In this document: one piece after another, positions 15,994 through 23,838 of the stretch
Layout of the letters: the number at the start of each line of letters is the position of its first letter
Numbering within the stretch: the stretch's first letter is position 1
NCBI GenBank assembly: GCA_017469115.1
Contig: JAFUGY010000093.1
Span: 1 to 64,000 of the forward strand
Origin: Oscillospiraceae bacterium
GTDB lineage: Bacteria; Bacillota; Clostridia; Oscillospirales; Oscillospiraceae
Length of the DNA stretch: 64,000 nt
Reading direction: 5' to 3'
The notes under the pieces: generated by a model
Databases searched by the model: none
What the model was told of the DNA's origin: nothing
What the model saw: only the letters and a program-made list of their open reading frames with translations
Translations under genes and position numbers: made by a program

Positions 15994-17709
15994 TCAGGCC
16001 GAACGTGCCCGCAGGGCTTCAACGGCTTTTCTGGCTGCAGTTGCGGCATCCGGGGTGTAAAGGTCCGCACCAATGGCATCGCAATACTCCTGGGAGGTCG
16101 GGGCTCCGCCGATCATAATCAGTACGCGATCGCGGATGCCGGCTTCCTCGGCGAGCCTGACAACACGGGCCATCTCGCCCATGGAGGTCGTCAGAAGGGA
16201 AGAGCAGGCAATGATGCTGCAGTTTTCTTTTTTGGCGGTTTCTACAAATACTTCTGCCGAGGAGTCTACGCCCAGATCGACGACGTCAATCCCGCTGCTT
16301 TCAAAAGCAAGCTTTACGATGTTCTTTCCAATATCGTGCAGGTCGCCTTTCACGGTGCCGATAACGGCTTTGCCCACAGCCTGAATTCCGGCACCCTGCA
16401 GGAGCGGCTTAAGAACCTCCATCGCCTGGCTCATACACTTGGCGGCAATCAGCATTTCCGGCACGAAAGCTCTTCCGGCGGAGAAGTCATCTCCGAGGGT
16501 ATTCATCCCGGCAATCAGGCCGTTGTTGAGAATATCTTCTGCGGTTTTTCCTTCCGCAAGGGCTGTGTTGACGAGCTCCAGCACCTTCCGCCGCTGGCCT
16601 TTGCAGAGAGCGAGTGCAATAGCAGACAGTACATCAACGCTTTGGGATTCTTTGGCAGGTTCTGCTACCGGTGCCTGACGGACTCTCCGGCGGGGCAGCG
16701 TAACGGTGTTGCGTGTCGGCAGATGGATTTGGGCGTTATATTTACGAATCTCGTCATCGATGATTGGATCGACGTGTTTGAAGATGGTTCCCGCAAGGCC
16801 ATAGGTGATGCTCGGGATAAAATGCCCTCCGGGGCCGCAGGTTTCCAGAATGTTGCGGGTGTAGGAGCGGATCTCTTCTTCCGTGGAGTCAGGCCTGTCG
16901 ATGGCGGCGCCGATGCCGCCCATGAGAATCATCTTTCCCTGCAGCCGGCGCTGCAGTGCGGGGATGTCATTCTCCGGCAGTACGCCCTGCCAGCACTGGA
17001 TGCCGATTTCAGCCATATCTTCCACAATGGGGGCAAGATACGAGTCGGCATGGTGAATGGCAATCACACCCTGTGAGCGGATATACCCATAGATTTTTCG
17101 ATAAGGCTCTTTGAAAAACTCCCGCCACATTTCCGGATTCATGAAAAGGTTGGTTTTTGTGCCCCAGTCGTCATGGAAGAAAATACCGTCAGGATGCATC
17201 TTTTCACAGTAGAGCTTCATGATCTTCAGCTTATATTCGCAGAGATAGTCAATCAACTCGTGCATCTCCTGCGGGTGCTCATAGAGATTGGTGAGGGTGT
17301 CTTCAAAGCCCATGAGAAAGTGGCATTGTTCAAAAAGCCCCGTCCCTGAGAAGGCACAGAGAAGTTTGTCATTGCCGGCGGCTTCCCGCCCGGCTTTGAT
17401 GCTTTCCTCCCAACCTTCTTGGCAGTTGGCTTCCACATCAGGCGCATGTACAACCTCTCTCCAGTGGGTGATATCCTTGAGAACCTTCAGTTCCTCCGTG
17501 GTAATAGGCTGCTGACCGGGATGATCTTCCGGCCACGAAATCGTCACGCCCCAGCGATCCTTTCGAGTGGTTCCAGGGTGGCGGCCGTCCATCAGATAGC
17601 CGTTCACCGGTTCAAAGAGCCAGAGACAAAGCGCCTCGTACTGATCCAGCAGACGCTCCGGTTTGCCGTCGGGTTTCAGCATTTCAAGGAAGATTTCTTT
17701 CGCTGTCAT
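15994..17709 (-). CDS. fused uroporphyrinogen-decarboxylase-type methyltransferase and corrinoid protein
   Basis: The 571-residue protein joins two parts that are usually separate subunits. Residues 1-345 form a URO-D/MtaA-type TIM barrel with the zinc-site-like histidines of methyltransferases (FFHDDWGTKT, IAIHHADSY). A proline/arginine-rich linker (near 350-370) leads to a B12-binding helical cap and a Rossmann-like corrinoid domain with the cobalt-ligating D-x-H-x-x-G motif as GDLHDIGKN near residue 455, then SSLLTTSMG and IGGAPTS. The protein should move a methyl group between a small substrate or carrier and its own Co(I)/methyl-Co(III) corrinoid. RACo at 24960-26444 is the likely reactivator. 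ATG 17709 follows AAGGAG; the upstream DUF2284 gene overlaps its first 26 bases. Confidence 0.9.
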   Translation of the reverse strand: MTAKEIFLEMLKPDGKPERLLDQYEALCLWLFEPVNGYLMDGRHPGTTRKDRWGVTISWPEDHPGQQPITTEELKVLKDITHWREVVHAPDVEANCQEGWEESIKAGREAAGNDKLLCAFSGTGLFEQCHFLMGFEDTLTNLYEHPQEMHELIDYLCEYKLKIMKLYCEKMHPDGIFFHDDWGTKTNLFMNPEMWREFFKEPYRKIYGYIRSQGVIAIHHADSYLAPIVEDMAEIGIQCWQGVLPENDIPALQRRLQGKMILMGGIGAAIDRPDSTEEEIRSYTRNILETCGPGGHFIPSITYGLAGTIFKHVDPIIDDEIRKYNAQIHLPTRNTVTLPRRRVRQAPVAEPAKESQSVDVLSAIALALCKGQRRKVLELVNTALAEGKTAEDILNNGLIAGMNTLGDDFSAGRAFVPEMLIAAKCMSQAMEVLKPLLQGAGIQAVGKAVIGTVKGDLHDIGKNIVKLAFESSGIDVVDLGVDSSAEVFVETAKKENCSIIACSSLLTTSMGEMARVVRLAEEAGIRDRVLIMIGGAPTSQEYCDAIGADLYTPDAATAARKAVEALRARSA

Positions 17710-18253
17710 AGTTTTCTCCTTTTCTTTTCTCAGTGAGGATGCAGGATGTAAAAGCGATGGTTCCTTCGCCGTGATAATAGGGGATACCGTTTTTCTCACA
17801 TACGTCCGACACCAGAAGCCCGTAAGCCTCCATGGATGACATCATTTTTCGCGGGAAGCGGCAGGGCTTTTTGGGGTAGGTGCACATGGCGCATCTGGTG
17901 CATCCCCCCGCGGTGAGGGGCAGGCAATCCGGAAGAACCCTGCGTGCCTGTCGGACAAGCACCTCGAAACGATGCTTGTGCGTTTTTTCTGTCCGGGAAA
18001 TCCCGTCAACATCAAATACGTCCTCCAAAACCCCGACGGTTTGTACCAGAACCCCACGCTGGTATGTTTTGATCCGTCTGTCGCAGGCTTCGAGACTCCC
18101 GCAGGCGGGAGGGCAGCTCCACCGCTTTCCGTAAAGTAGACATCGACCGGAGGCACACATTTCCCGCACTTCCGGCAAAAGACGGAGTGTCTCTACGGAT
18201 AAAATACATGCCTCTTCAAACCCGATTTCTCTTGCAAGTTCTGTCAATTCCAT
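17684..18253 (-). CDS. DUF2284 predicted metal-binding protein
   Basis: The 189-residue protein carries the DUF2284 cysteine motifs: SCPPACGSLEAC near residue 46, and CTRCAMCTYPKKPCRFP near residue 118. This looks like a ferredoxin-like or zinc-binding fold. The family often accompanies corrinoid methyltransferase systems, but its function is not known. It is the first gene of the leftward operon and overlaps the corrinoid fusion gene by 26 bases. A consensus promoter lies 43 bases upstream, yet no Shine-Dalgarno is seen before ATG 18253, which is odd for this genome. Confidence 0.85.
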   Translation of the reverse strand: MELTELAREIGFEEACILSVETLRLLPEVREMCASGRCLLYGKRWSCPPACGSLEACDRRIKTYQRGVLVQTVGVLEDVFDVDGISRTEKTHKHRFEVLVRQARRVLPDCLPLTAGGCTRCAMCTYPKKPCRFPRKMMSSMEAYGLLVSDVCEKNGIPYYHGEGTIAFTSCILTEKRKGENYDSERNLP

Positions 18254-18295
18254 ATAAAATAAAAGGCAGACAATTTCTGCAGTTCAATTTTTCCT

Positions 18296-18324
18296 ATCAT
18301 AAGCCACGACGCGCTTGTTGTCAA
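18296..18324 (-). promoter_or_regulatory. strong sigma-70 promoter of the corrinoid methyltransferase operon
   Basis: On the minus strand a perfect TTGACA (18324-18319), 17-base spacer and TATGAT (18301-18296). The short leader contains a 5-bp hairpin (GCAGA/TCTGC). No cobalamin riboswitch features were seen. Confidence 0.8.
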
Positions 18325-18353
18325 GTTAACATTTTCAGATACAGGAGGCTGCC

Positions 18354-19565
18354 ATGAACATCTTGTTTCCTTTGCTGCTCGACGGTGCCATGGGCACCCA
18401 GCTTTACAAACACGGATTTCCCGCCGGTGAGTGTCCGGAAAAATGGAGCCTGGAACATCCGGAAGAAGTCCTGTCCATCCAGCGTGCCTATGTGAATGCC
18501 GGCTCCCGGATCCTCTATGCGCCGACATTCGGTGCCAACAGTTCCGTGCTGGAGAAAAACGGCGTGTTCAATCAGGTAAAAGAGTATAACCACCGGCTTG
18601 TAGCCCTCGCCCGAGAGGCGGCTGACGGCAAAGCTTTTGTGGCAGGGGATATCTCCTCCACCGGTGCCATGCTCTATCCGCTCGGCGACGAGAGCTTTGA
18701 GGATCTCTATGCCATCTATCGGGAACAGGCTGAGGCACTGGAGGAAGCAGGGGTTGATCTCTTCGTCATCGAAACCATGACCAACATCCCTGAGGCTCGG
18801 GCTGCTCTGCTGGCCGTGAAATCCGTTTCCGAGAAGCCGGTTTTCGTCAGTTTTACCTGTAACGAGGCGGGCAGAACCATGACGGGCACCGACGTTACTG
18901 CCGCCCTTCTGATTCTGCAGGGGATGGGTGCAGATGCTTTTGGTCTCAACTGTTCTGTCGGGCCGAAGGAGATGATCCCGCAACTGAAGCGCCTTGCAGA
19001 GTTTGCCGAGGTGCCTCTTCTTGCAAAGCCGAATGCCGGCCTCCCCAAGACAGCCGGCATCAGAAGCGTTTATGATGTATCCGCGGAGGAATTTGCCTCC
19101 TTCGTCCCTGCACTGGCAGAGGCGGGAGTTTCCATCTTCGGTGGCTGCTGCGGGACGGACGAAGCCTATATTGCTGCCCTGAATAAGGCACTCTCCGCCG
19201 TCACGGCGAAAGCTACCACGCGTGCACCTTCCGATCTTCTGCCCTGCGCCACCGAACGGGATGTTTTCCTTCTCCCGCCGGATGCCGCCTATTCCGAGGT
19301 ATTCTCTTGCGATGAGGATTTGGAAGATGCGCTGACGGAGGCGGAGAAAGGCGAACTGATTGCCATTGCCATCGAAACGGAGGAAGATCTTGCCACTTTT
19401 GCCGACTGCCAGTATGCCGTCAGCAATCCGCTTTGCATCCTCTGTGACGATGCCGATCTTTTGGAGCGTTCCCTGCGTGCTTATCAGGGCCGGGCTCTTT
19501 ACGAGGGTTCCCTCCCGGATGAAGTGCTTCTCCCGCTGGCTCAAAAATACGGTCTGATCTTCTGA
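18354..19565 (+). CDS. homocysteine S-methyltransferase-family protein
   Basis: The 403-residue protein is the MetH N-terminal/BHMT-type zinc methyltransferase barrel: LLDGAMGTQL at residues 8-17, NCSVGP near 200 with the first zinc cysteine, and FGGCCGTDEAYI near 262 with the CC pair. Such domains transfer methyl groups from a methylcorrinoid or other donor to homocysteine. There is no fused folate or B12 domain; the last 100 residues are a poorly conserved acidic extension. It is divergent from the corrinoid fusion operon, which could supply its methylcorrinoid. AGGAGG precedes ATG 18354. A long inverted repeat follows the stop. Confidence 0.88.
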   Translation: MNILFPLLLDGAMGTQLYKHGFPAGECPEKWSLEHPEEVLSIQRAYVNAGSRILYAPTFGANSSVLEKNGVFNQVKEYNHRLVALAREAADGKAFVAGDISSTGAMLYPLGDESFEDLYAIYREQAEALEEAGVDLFVIETMTNIPEARAALLAVKSVSEKPVFVSFTCNEAGRTMTGTDVTAALLILQGMGADAFGLNCSVGPKEMIPQLKRLAEFAEVPLLAKPNAGLPKTAGIRSVYDVSAEEFASFVPALAEAGVSIFGGCCGTDEAYIAALNKALSAVTAKATTRAPSDLLPCATERDVFLLPPDAAYSEVFSCDEDLEDALTEAEKGELIAIAIETEEDLATFADCQYAVSNPLCILCDDADLLERSLRAYQGRALYEGSLPDEVLLPLAQKYGLIF

Positions 19566-19584
19566 AAACTGTTCAATAATGGAG

Positions 19585-19636
19585 GAATCGTCCAAATCAG
19601 CCCCTTTCGGCATAGATTTGGACGATTCTGTTTATT
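19585..19636. terminator. 14-bp perfect inverted repeat, terminator shared by metH-like gene and (formerly) RACo gene
   Basis: Arms at 19585-19598 and 19615-19628 are perfect complements around a 16-base loop, followed by TGTTTATT. It lies right at the left edge of the direct repeat 19631-19709. Without the insert it would sit three bases past the RACo stop codon, so it looks like a bidirectional terminator of an ancestral convergent pair. Confidence 0.75.
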
Positions 19637-19709
19637 CTCCCGGAAACAGCATTTCTTCCACAAACGCATTGCGGAATGCTTCACTGGAGGACAATTCCAG
19701 ATATCGGCA
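19631..19709. repeat. 79-bp direct repeat, left copy (boundary of inserted segment)
   Basis: Identical base for base to 24959-25037. It encodes, on the minus strand, the last 25 codons and stop of the RACo protein (through MCRYLEL- homologous CRYLELSSSEAFRNAFVEE). Identity ends abruptly at 19709/25037. Confidence 0.95.
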
Positions 19710-19757
19710 TATGCCATAGATACTCAATAGGCATCTTCTGTAGATATTCAGATTCAG
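19632..19757 (-). pseudogene. 3' fragment of a RACo-type gene
   Basis: Reading leftward, the frame that ends at the TAA at 19632-19634 encodes the same C-terminus as the intact RACo at 24960 and then about ten further related but diverged residues (LLSIYGICRYLEL against LLKIQGMCRYLEL) before similarity fades. It has no start or ribosome binding site and is a remnant created by the insertion or carried in with it. Confidence 0.8.
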
Positions 19758-19990
19758 ACAAGTCATATGCTGTTTCAAAATCAGATTATGCTGATTTACA
19801 TAGGAGGAAAAATGATTTCTATCTGGTTACAAATACAACTTCGTCGGTGCATCTGACGATGGTGCCGCTTTTGGGTTTATACAGATTCTTATGAAAAAGA
19901 AATACAGTCTCGAGAAATTATAAATCACTTGTTCATGCATTGAAGGATGATAAACGAACCCGATAAATTAATGAATACCGAATTCGTTCT
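19758..19990. other. non-coding stretch inside the inserted segment
   Basis: AT-rich sequence between the RACo fragment and the nuclease stop. A GGAGGAAAAATG at about 19803-19814 opens only a 14-codon frame, and a 72-codon plus-strand frame through here has no convincing start. I see no structured RNA or repeat. Confidence 0.5.
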
Positions 19991-21016
19991 TTAAGGATTA
20001 CACAATTTACAGGGTTTATAACCAAATACTAAAGCATCTTCTCTACTGCCATAAAACTCTTGTCTATTTTTGGGCTTTATTTCGATAACACTTGAGCATG
20101 TAGGCAAATGGAACAGCTTTGTATTGTTGTTAAAAACATAAGTGTTTTCGTTGCCCTTAAAAGAAGTAGTACTCTCTTGTGATGGAACATCAGTAAAAAA
20201 AGAGCATTCGGAACTCTTAGCCGGTGTATCGGATTCATTCTCCCAAAATGTAGTTCCTGAAACACTATATGCTCTTTGGCTATTCCCAGTGCTGTAATCA
20301 ATTAGAATACCCGGCTGGATATTATAAAGAAATACATTGAAGCAGATGCCGTTGCCATGATCTTCGATTGAATAGGCTTCCATCTGCACACCAAATGCAA
20401 CAAGATCAGTTCCATGGTAACATGGTGTTATGCGATATAAAACATGATTGCCAGTTTGTTCAATATACTGAGCAATGGAAATTTCATATTTTACCATGCT
20501 TACAGCGTTTAAAAATCTCGTGCCAGTAAAAAGGTTTTCAGGTGTTGCATTATCGCCAGAGAGTAAAAAACCAATTATATGAGAACGATTATAGAGATAT
20601 CTGTCTTCAATCAGATCATCATATCTGATAGTATGCCAACCGGAAGGCTGTATATTACCGATTGTTCCACGTTGAGTAGTGGGAATCGTTTCACGGCCAA
20701 GGCAGGCAAAACCGATACCTGTTCTTCCGTACGAATCAAGAGGGGAGAATACAACAAAAGCTTCCGGTTTTAGTTGACTAAGATAGAAGTCTGGTAAGTT
20801 ATCATTTAGAACAATACTGGCTTCTCCAGAATAAGGAGCAATTTTTTCAACAACCAGAGTGGAACAGGGGATATCTTCGCTGATGTTTGTTGTTGCAGAA
20901 ACTGTAGTTGAGAAGAAAGCTACAGTAAATATAATTAGAGTGGATAACAAACTGAAAAGATATCCTTTTTGAAAATGAACCGATTTCGGAGAGATCATGG
21001 ATTGCATTTTCAGCAT
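19991..21016 (-). CDS. secreted DNA/RNA non-specific endonuclease with C-terminal Ada-like zinc domain
   Basis: The 341-residue product has an N-terminal hydrophobic export segment (about residues 18-40, ending VSATT), a NucA/EndA-type nuclease domain with the catalytic histidine in YNRSHIIGFLLSGDNA near residue 142 and the following Asn-rich NLFTGTRFLN, and a C-terminal cysteine domain (FHLPTCSSVIE, then YKPCKLCNP) like the metal-binding domain of Ada. It should cut DNA and RNA outside the cell or at the membrane. ATG 21016 overlaps the stop of a short exported-peptide gene, suggesting coupled translation; no Shine-Dalgarno of its own is seen. It is the last gene of the leftward operon in the insert. 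Confidence 0.85.
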   Translation of the reverse strand: MLKMQSMISPKSVHFQKGYLFSLLSTLIIFTVAFFSTTVSATTNISEDIPCSTLVVEKIAPYSGEASIVLNDNLPDFYLSQLKPEAFVVFSPLDSYGRTGIGFACLGRETIPTTQRGTIGNIQPSGWHTIRYDDLIEDRYLYNRSHIIGFLLSGDNATPENLFTGTRFLNAVSMVKYEISIAQYIEQTGNHVLYRITPCYHGTDLVAFGVQMEAYSIEDHGNGICFNVFLYNIQPGILIDYSTGNSQRAYSVSGTTFWENESDTPAKSSECSFFTDVPSQESTTSFKGNENTYVFNNNTKLFHLPTCSSVIEIKPKNRQEFYGSREDALVFGYKPCKLCNP

Positions 21017-21174
21017 GAATCTGATACATATGCAAACAAATTATTTAAATCACTTACATTGCCGAAACTATTTCCTTTTCCAATGGCATATACGCCATTA
21101 TTCAGGGACGGGAAAAACGAGAATACTAAGATGCTGATAAATAAGATAGAGAATACCCGTTTTCCACTTTTCAT
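21010..21174 (-). CDS. 54-aa putative exported peptide
   Basis: Starting at ATG 21174, 13 bases after GGAGG, this small frame encodes a typical signal peptide (MKSGKRVFSILFISILVF, then a likely cut after VYA) and a mature tail of about 24 residues rich in Asn, Gly and Ser that ends in cysteine. Its stop overlaps the nuclease start by seven bases. It could be an exported peptide, an immunity-type partner for the nuclease, or just a coupling leader; nothing in the sequence decides this. It is not a frameshifted N-terminus of the nuclease, because that protein has its own export segment. Confidence 0.55.
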   Translation of the reverse strand: MKSGKRVFSILFISILVFSFFPSLNNGVYAIGKGNSFGNVSDLNNLFAYVSDSC

Positions 21175-21200
21175 ATGCTGTTCTATACCTCCAAATAGTA

Positions 21201-21833
21201 TCAGTTGATATTAATTGATGCATCTAGAAGTTTTTTTTCTACTCTTAAAGAAACAGAAGTATAATATGCTAAGTCTGATGCTGACAGGTGGTCTGTGTCA
21301 ACAGCACCAAGTCGATTCATAAAATCAGCATATTTGCTCATATAAGTTGAATAGGAATTCAATGTCTCAGAGGTCGGAGCTGAAGCATTATATGTTTTCA
21401 TAAAACTGATGTATTCATCTATGAAAGTCTCATAAGAGTCCATAAACTGCTTGAAATCAGAAGATACACTCCCAGAACCTGAAGAGTTTATTTCATTTCC
21501 TGAAGTAATGGGATGTGTTGATTCACCGAAACGCTCTTTGTAATGAATAAGGTCAGTAATAATATCAACTACATCATTCAGCTTTCCGCTGATAAGGCCA
21601 ATAACAGTAATTGCGAGAACGAGTATTAATAAGACTAATAAGGCACACCAGTAGGATCTTGTGAAGCTGCGCCTGTTCAAATTACCGTTGTGAAAAGTAA
21701 AGACAATGAGAAAAATCCATCCAATAACAGGGATTGCATATAGTAATGTTAGACCCACATATCCCCATGCACCGATTGGACGAAGCTCTGGAGGGCAGTC
21801 TCCATAATAATAATCATAACTACTTCTTTTCAT
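21201..21833 (-). CDS. membrane protein with C-terminal helical domain (DUF6591-like)
   Basis: The 210-residue protein has two hydrophobic helices in its first 95 residues (GYVGLTLLYAIPVIGWIF and a second at LLVLLILVLAITVIG), a Ser/Gly-rich linker, and an extracytoplasmic helical domain built around F-M-D-S-Y-E-x-F-I-D-E-Y and Y-M-x-K-Y-A-D-F-M. That last part resembles a domain found in secreted Firmicutes proteins of unknown function (I recall it as DUF6591). ATG 21833 was chosen at the start of the conserved hydrophilic head; the upstream gene ends eight bases before. Function unknown. Confidence 0.7.
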   Translation of the reverse strand: MKRSSYDYYYGDCPPELRPIGAWGYVGLTLLYAIPVIGWIFLIVFTFHNGNLNRRSFTRSYWCALLVLLILVLAITVIGLISGKLNDVVDIITDLIHYKERFGESTHPITSGNEINSSGSGSVSSDFKQFMDSYETFIDEYISFMKTYNASAPTSETLNSYSTYMSKYADFMNRLGAVDTDHLSASDLAYYTSVSLRVEKKLLDASININ

Positions 21834-21840
21834 AAAAGTT

Positions 21841-22359
21841 TCAATTTGCCTCCAATTCGCAAGTTCCATCAGCAATTTTAAGCGCAGTTTTTTCCGTTAG
21901 GGTTATACTTGTCGATTCTCCTTTTTTTAATTCAAAAGATCTTAAAACATTTCCGTAATCACCTATAATCTCAACACTTGTGTTGAATACTTGCCCCATC
22001 ATATTACCAAGGGAACCCATTAATGCGCCCAATCCGTCATTATCACTGTCAAAACCTTTATAAACATCACCAAGAGAAGAATAGACGTTACCGTAGGTCT
22101 CACCAGCAGTTTCAATACAGGTAATTTTATAGGTTCCAGGAATAATATCTTCCCCAATAATAAATTTACCTTCACGAAGAGTGAGCTTCTCTGTGAGAGG
22201 AATGCCCCGTCTGGCCAATTCTGCTCTTACTGCCGAGTATAGTGTTTTAAGATCATTGTCATTCCAACCAGTTAGATCTGGAGCGTCAGCAAGAGCGAAA
22301 ATATTGACTACAGAAATGGTTAACACCAGAACTAAGAGTAATGTGATTATTCTTTTCAT
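21841..22359 (-). CDS. secreted protein of unknown function, 172 aa
   Basis: AAGGAGG lies ten bases before ATG 22359. A signal peptide (MKRIITLLLVLVLTISVV, cut after ALA) leads a mature beta-rich protein. Two stretches (GKFIIGEDIIPGTYKI and GESTSITLTEKTALKI) resemble the small beta-sandwich seen in Firmicutes surface proteins, where G-x-Y-x-I strands recur. No catalytic motif is visible. It is inside the operon of the insert, between the zinc-ribbon and DUF6591-like genes. Confidence 0.72.
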   Translation of the reverse strand: MKRIITLLLVLVLTISVVNIFALADAPDLTGWNDNDLKTLYSAVRAELARRGIPLTEKLTLREGKFIIGEDIIPGTYKITCIETAGETYGNVYSSLGDVYKGFDSDNDGLGALMGSLGNMMGQVFNTSVEIIGDYGNVLRSFELKKGESTSITLTEKTALKIADGTCELEAN

Positions 22360-22397
22360 TGCATTGAATCCTCCTTGAATTATATTTGTAATGTGAG

Positions 22398-23099
22398 CTA
22401 TCGTAGATTCTTTTTTAAATTTCTAACATTATCTTTTGCTTTAGATATGTCAGACATAATTGTCCCGCTTCCAGCTTCTCTCATCCACGAATGTCCACAA
22501 TTTTGGCAAGTAAACATTTTTTTGTAGATGATTTCATTCATTGACTGAGAGACTGTGGTAGCTTTTCCTTTATATTTCTTTCTCTTGAAAATTTGGAACA
22601 AAAGACGGAACGGAAAGTATGCTATCCACAAAAAAAGGTCTACAATCCACCACCACCAACCGATCAATAGCCACCAAAGACAACCATGTCCAGCCTCTTT
22701 GTATTTTGATTTTGTCTTAGAAACTGTTGTAGTACCTAAATCTTCTTGAAAAGTCTCAATAGAGATCTCCGTAGATCCACATTCCGGACACCTAAGCCTT
22801 TTTTGAGGTTGTACTGTTTCAATAGGCGTTTTATTAATAACAGGCTCCGGTTCTTGTTGACTTTGAAAAGGAGATTCAGCTTCAGGACCATCAAATACCT
22901 CAAATCCATAGGCATTCAAAAAGGATCTGCCATTAGGATAACCTAATTTTTGCACAAGATAGCCAGCAAGTTTATCCCATCGCTCATGGTTCCACATGTC
23001 CATAACGACAAGGTCATCGGGAAATTTCTCATGTAGTTCTTTTAATAATACGTTGAGGTATTTTCTTATTTCCTCAGGCTCATTCCCAGGCGTGTACAT
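22398..23099 (-). CDS. zinc-ribbon membrane protein, 233 aa
   Basis: The product has an N-terminal helical domain of about 70 residues, a Gln/Pro-rich linker, then one zinc ribbon split by a membrane hairpin: CPECGS near residue 105 and CQNCGHSW near residue 200 flank a tryptophan-rich hydrophobic stretch (CLWWLLIGWWWWIVDLF). Both cysteine pairs would be on the cytoplasmic side. AGGAGG precedes ATG 23099 by 12 bases. The function is unknown; the neighbours suggest a sensor or scaffold for the metalloprotease/HTH pair just upstream. Confidence 0.7.
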   Translation of the reverse strand: MYTPGNEPEEIRKYLNVLLKELHEKFPDDLVVMDMWNHERWDKLAGYLVQKLGYPNGRSFLNAYGFEVFDGPEAESPFQSQQEPEPVINKTPIETVQPQKRLRCPECGSTEISIETFQEDLGTTTVSKTKSKYKEAGHGCLWWLLIGWWWWIVDLFLWIAYFPFRLLFQIFKRKKYKGKATTVSQSMNEIIYKKMFTCQNCGHSWMREAGSGTIMSDISKAKDNVRNLKKNLR

Positions 23100-23181
23100 T
23101 TTTAATTAAAACCTCCTATGATGTGTAAATAATAAACAAACGGCTGAATAAAGTAAGAATAGGGTAGAAACTTTCAAAGTA

Positions 23182-23838
23182 TTATCTTTGATCTGGTAAG
23201 CATGCATGGCATGGTTCATAGATGCCAGAATCAAATTCTTCATATGTCAATCGGTATACGTCGGTCCTATCTATAATATACATACAGTTTCTAAGGTGAT
23301 ATTTTGTCCCGTTAACTGTTCTGTATAGATTTTCTGAGTAGATGGCACTACTATGTTTTTTTACGGCAAATAGAATACTTATGGTGAGTATCAGAACAGC
23401 AATGATAAAGAAAAGAGCAAAGAGAATAGATCTATGCTTTTGACCGTCACTGTCTGAAAGAAGATAATGCGCAAATTCATTGGCATCGAATTCCTCAATG
23501 ACATCTTCTCCAATGACACTCTGCCTGTTCATATGACGATTCCAAATATGTCCTTCTTCATGAGCTAATGCGACAATCCGTTCCTCCTCATTTAAATCTT
23601 CGTGAAGGAACACAAGCCGATATTTATTGTCTCTATACGTAAAACACCTGCTATAAGAGACTTGGTCGCCGAGATGTAATACTTCTATCAGATCAGAAAC
23701 GCTCTTTTTATCCCGAATTCCATTAAATTCAATGACGGTATAACCCTGTAATCCTAAAGTCTCGCACAAAGTAGAACTATTGATGTTTTTCAGGTTATAC
23801 TTTTTTCTGAATGCTGCGGCCTGCCGTTTACTGTTCAT
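23182..23838 (-). CDS. membrane-anchored ImmA/IrrE-like metalloprotease with Ada-like C-terminal domain
   Basis: The 218-residue protein has an ImmA/IrrE-type zinc-protease head with the H-E-x-x-H motif in ALAHEEGHIWNRH near residue 93, a membrane helix (ILFALFFIIAVLILTISILF) near 140-160, and a short outer domain with YHLRNCMYI and YEPCHACLP, the same Ada-like cysteine arrangement found at the end of the nuclease in this operon. ImmA-type enzymes usually cleave a partner repressor; the HTH gene directly upstream is the natural candidate. ATG 23838 lies inside the end of the HTH gene (11-base overlap). Membrane anchoring is unusual for this family. Confidence 0.8.
   Translation of the reverse strand: MNSKRQAAAFRKKYNLKNINSSTLCETLGLQGYTVIEFNGIRDKKSVSDLIEVLHLGDQVSYSRCFTYRDNKYRLVFLHEDLNEEERIVALAHEEGHIWNRHMNRQSVIGEDVIEEFDANEFAHYLLSDSDGQKHRSILFALFFIIAVLILTISILFAVKKHSSAIYSENLYRTVNGTKYHLRNCMYIIDRTDVYRLTYEEFDSGIYEPCHACLPDQR

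Noticed and set aside
18254..18353. Possible cobalamin riboswitch between the corrinoid operon and the MetH-like gene
   Set aside because: The 100-base gap is too short and lacks B12-box-like sequence; only promoters and a small hairpin are seen.
19676..19894. 72-codon plus-strand frame inside the insert
   Set aside because: Starts within the direct repeat without a ribosome site; no family resemblance I trust.
21010..21174. 54-codon frame as a frameshifted N-terminus of the nuclease
   Set aside because: The nuclease has its own export segment right after ATG 21016, and the overlap is a normal coupling arrangement.
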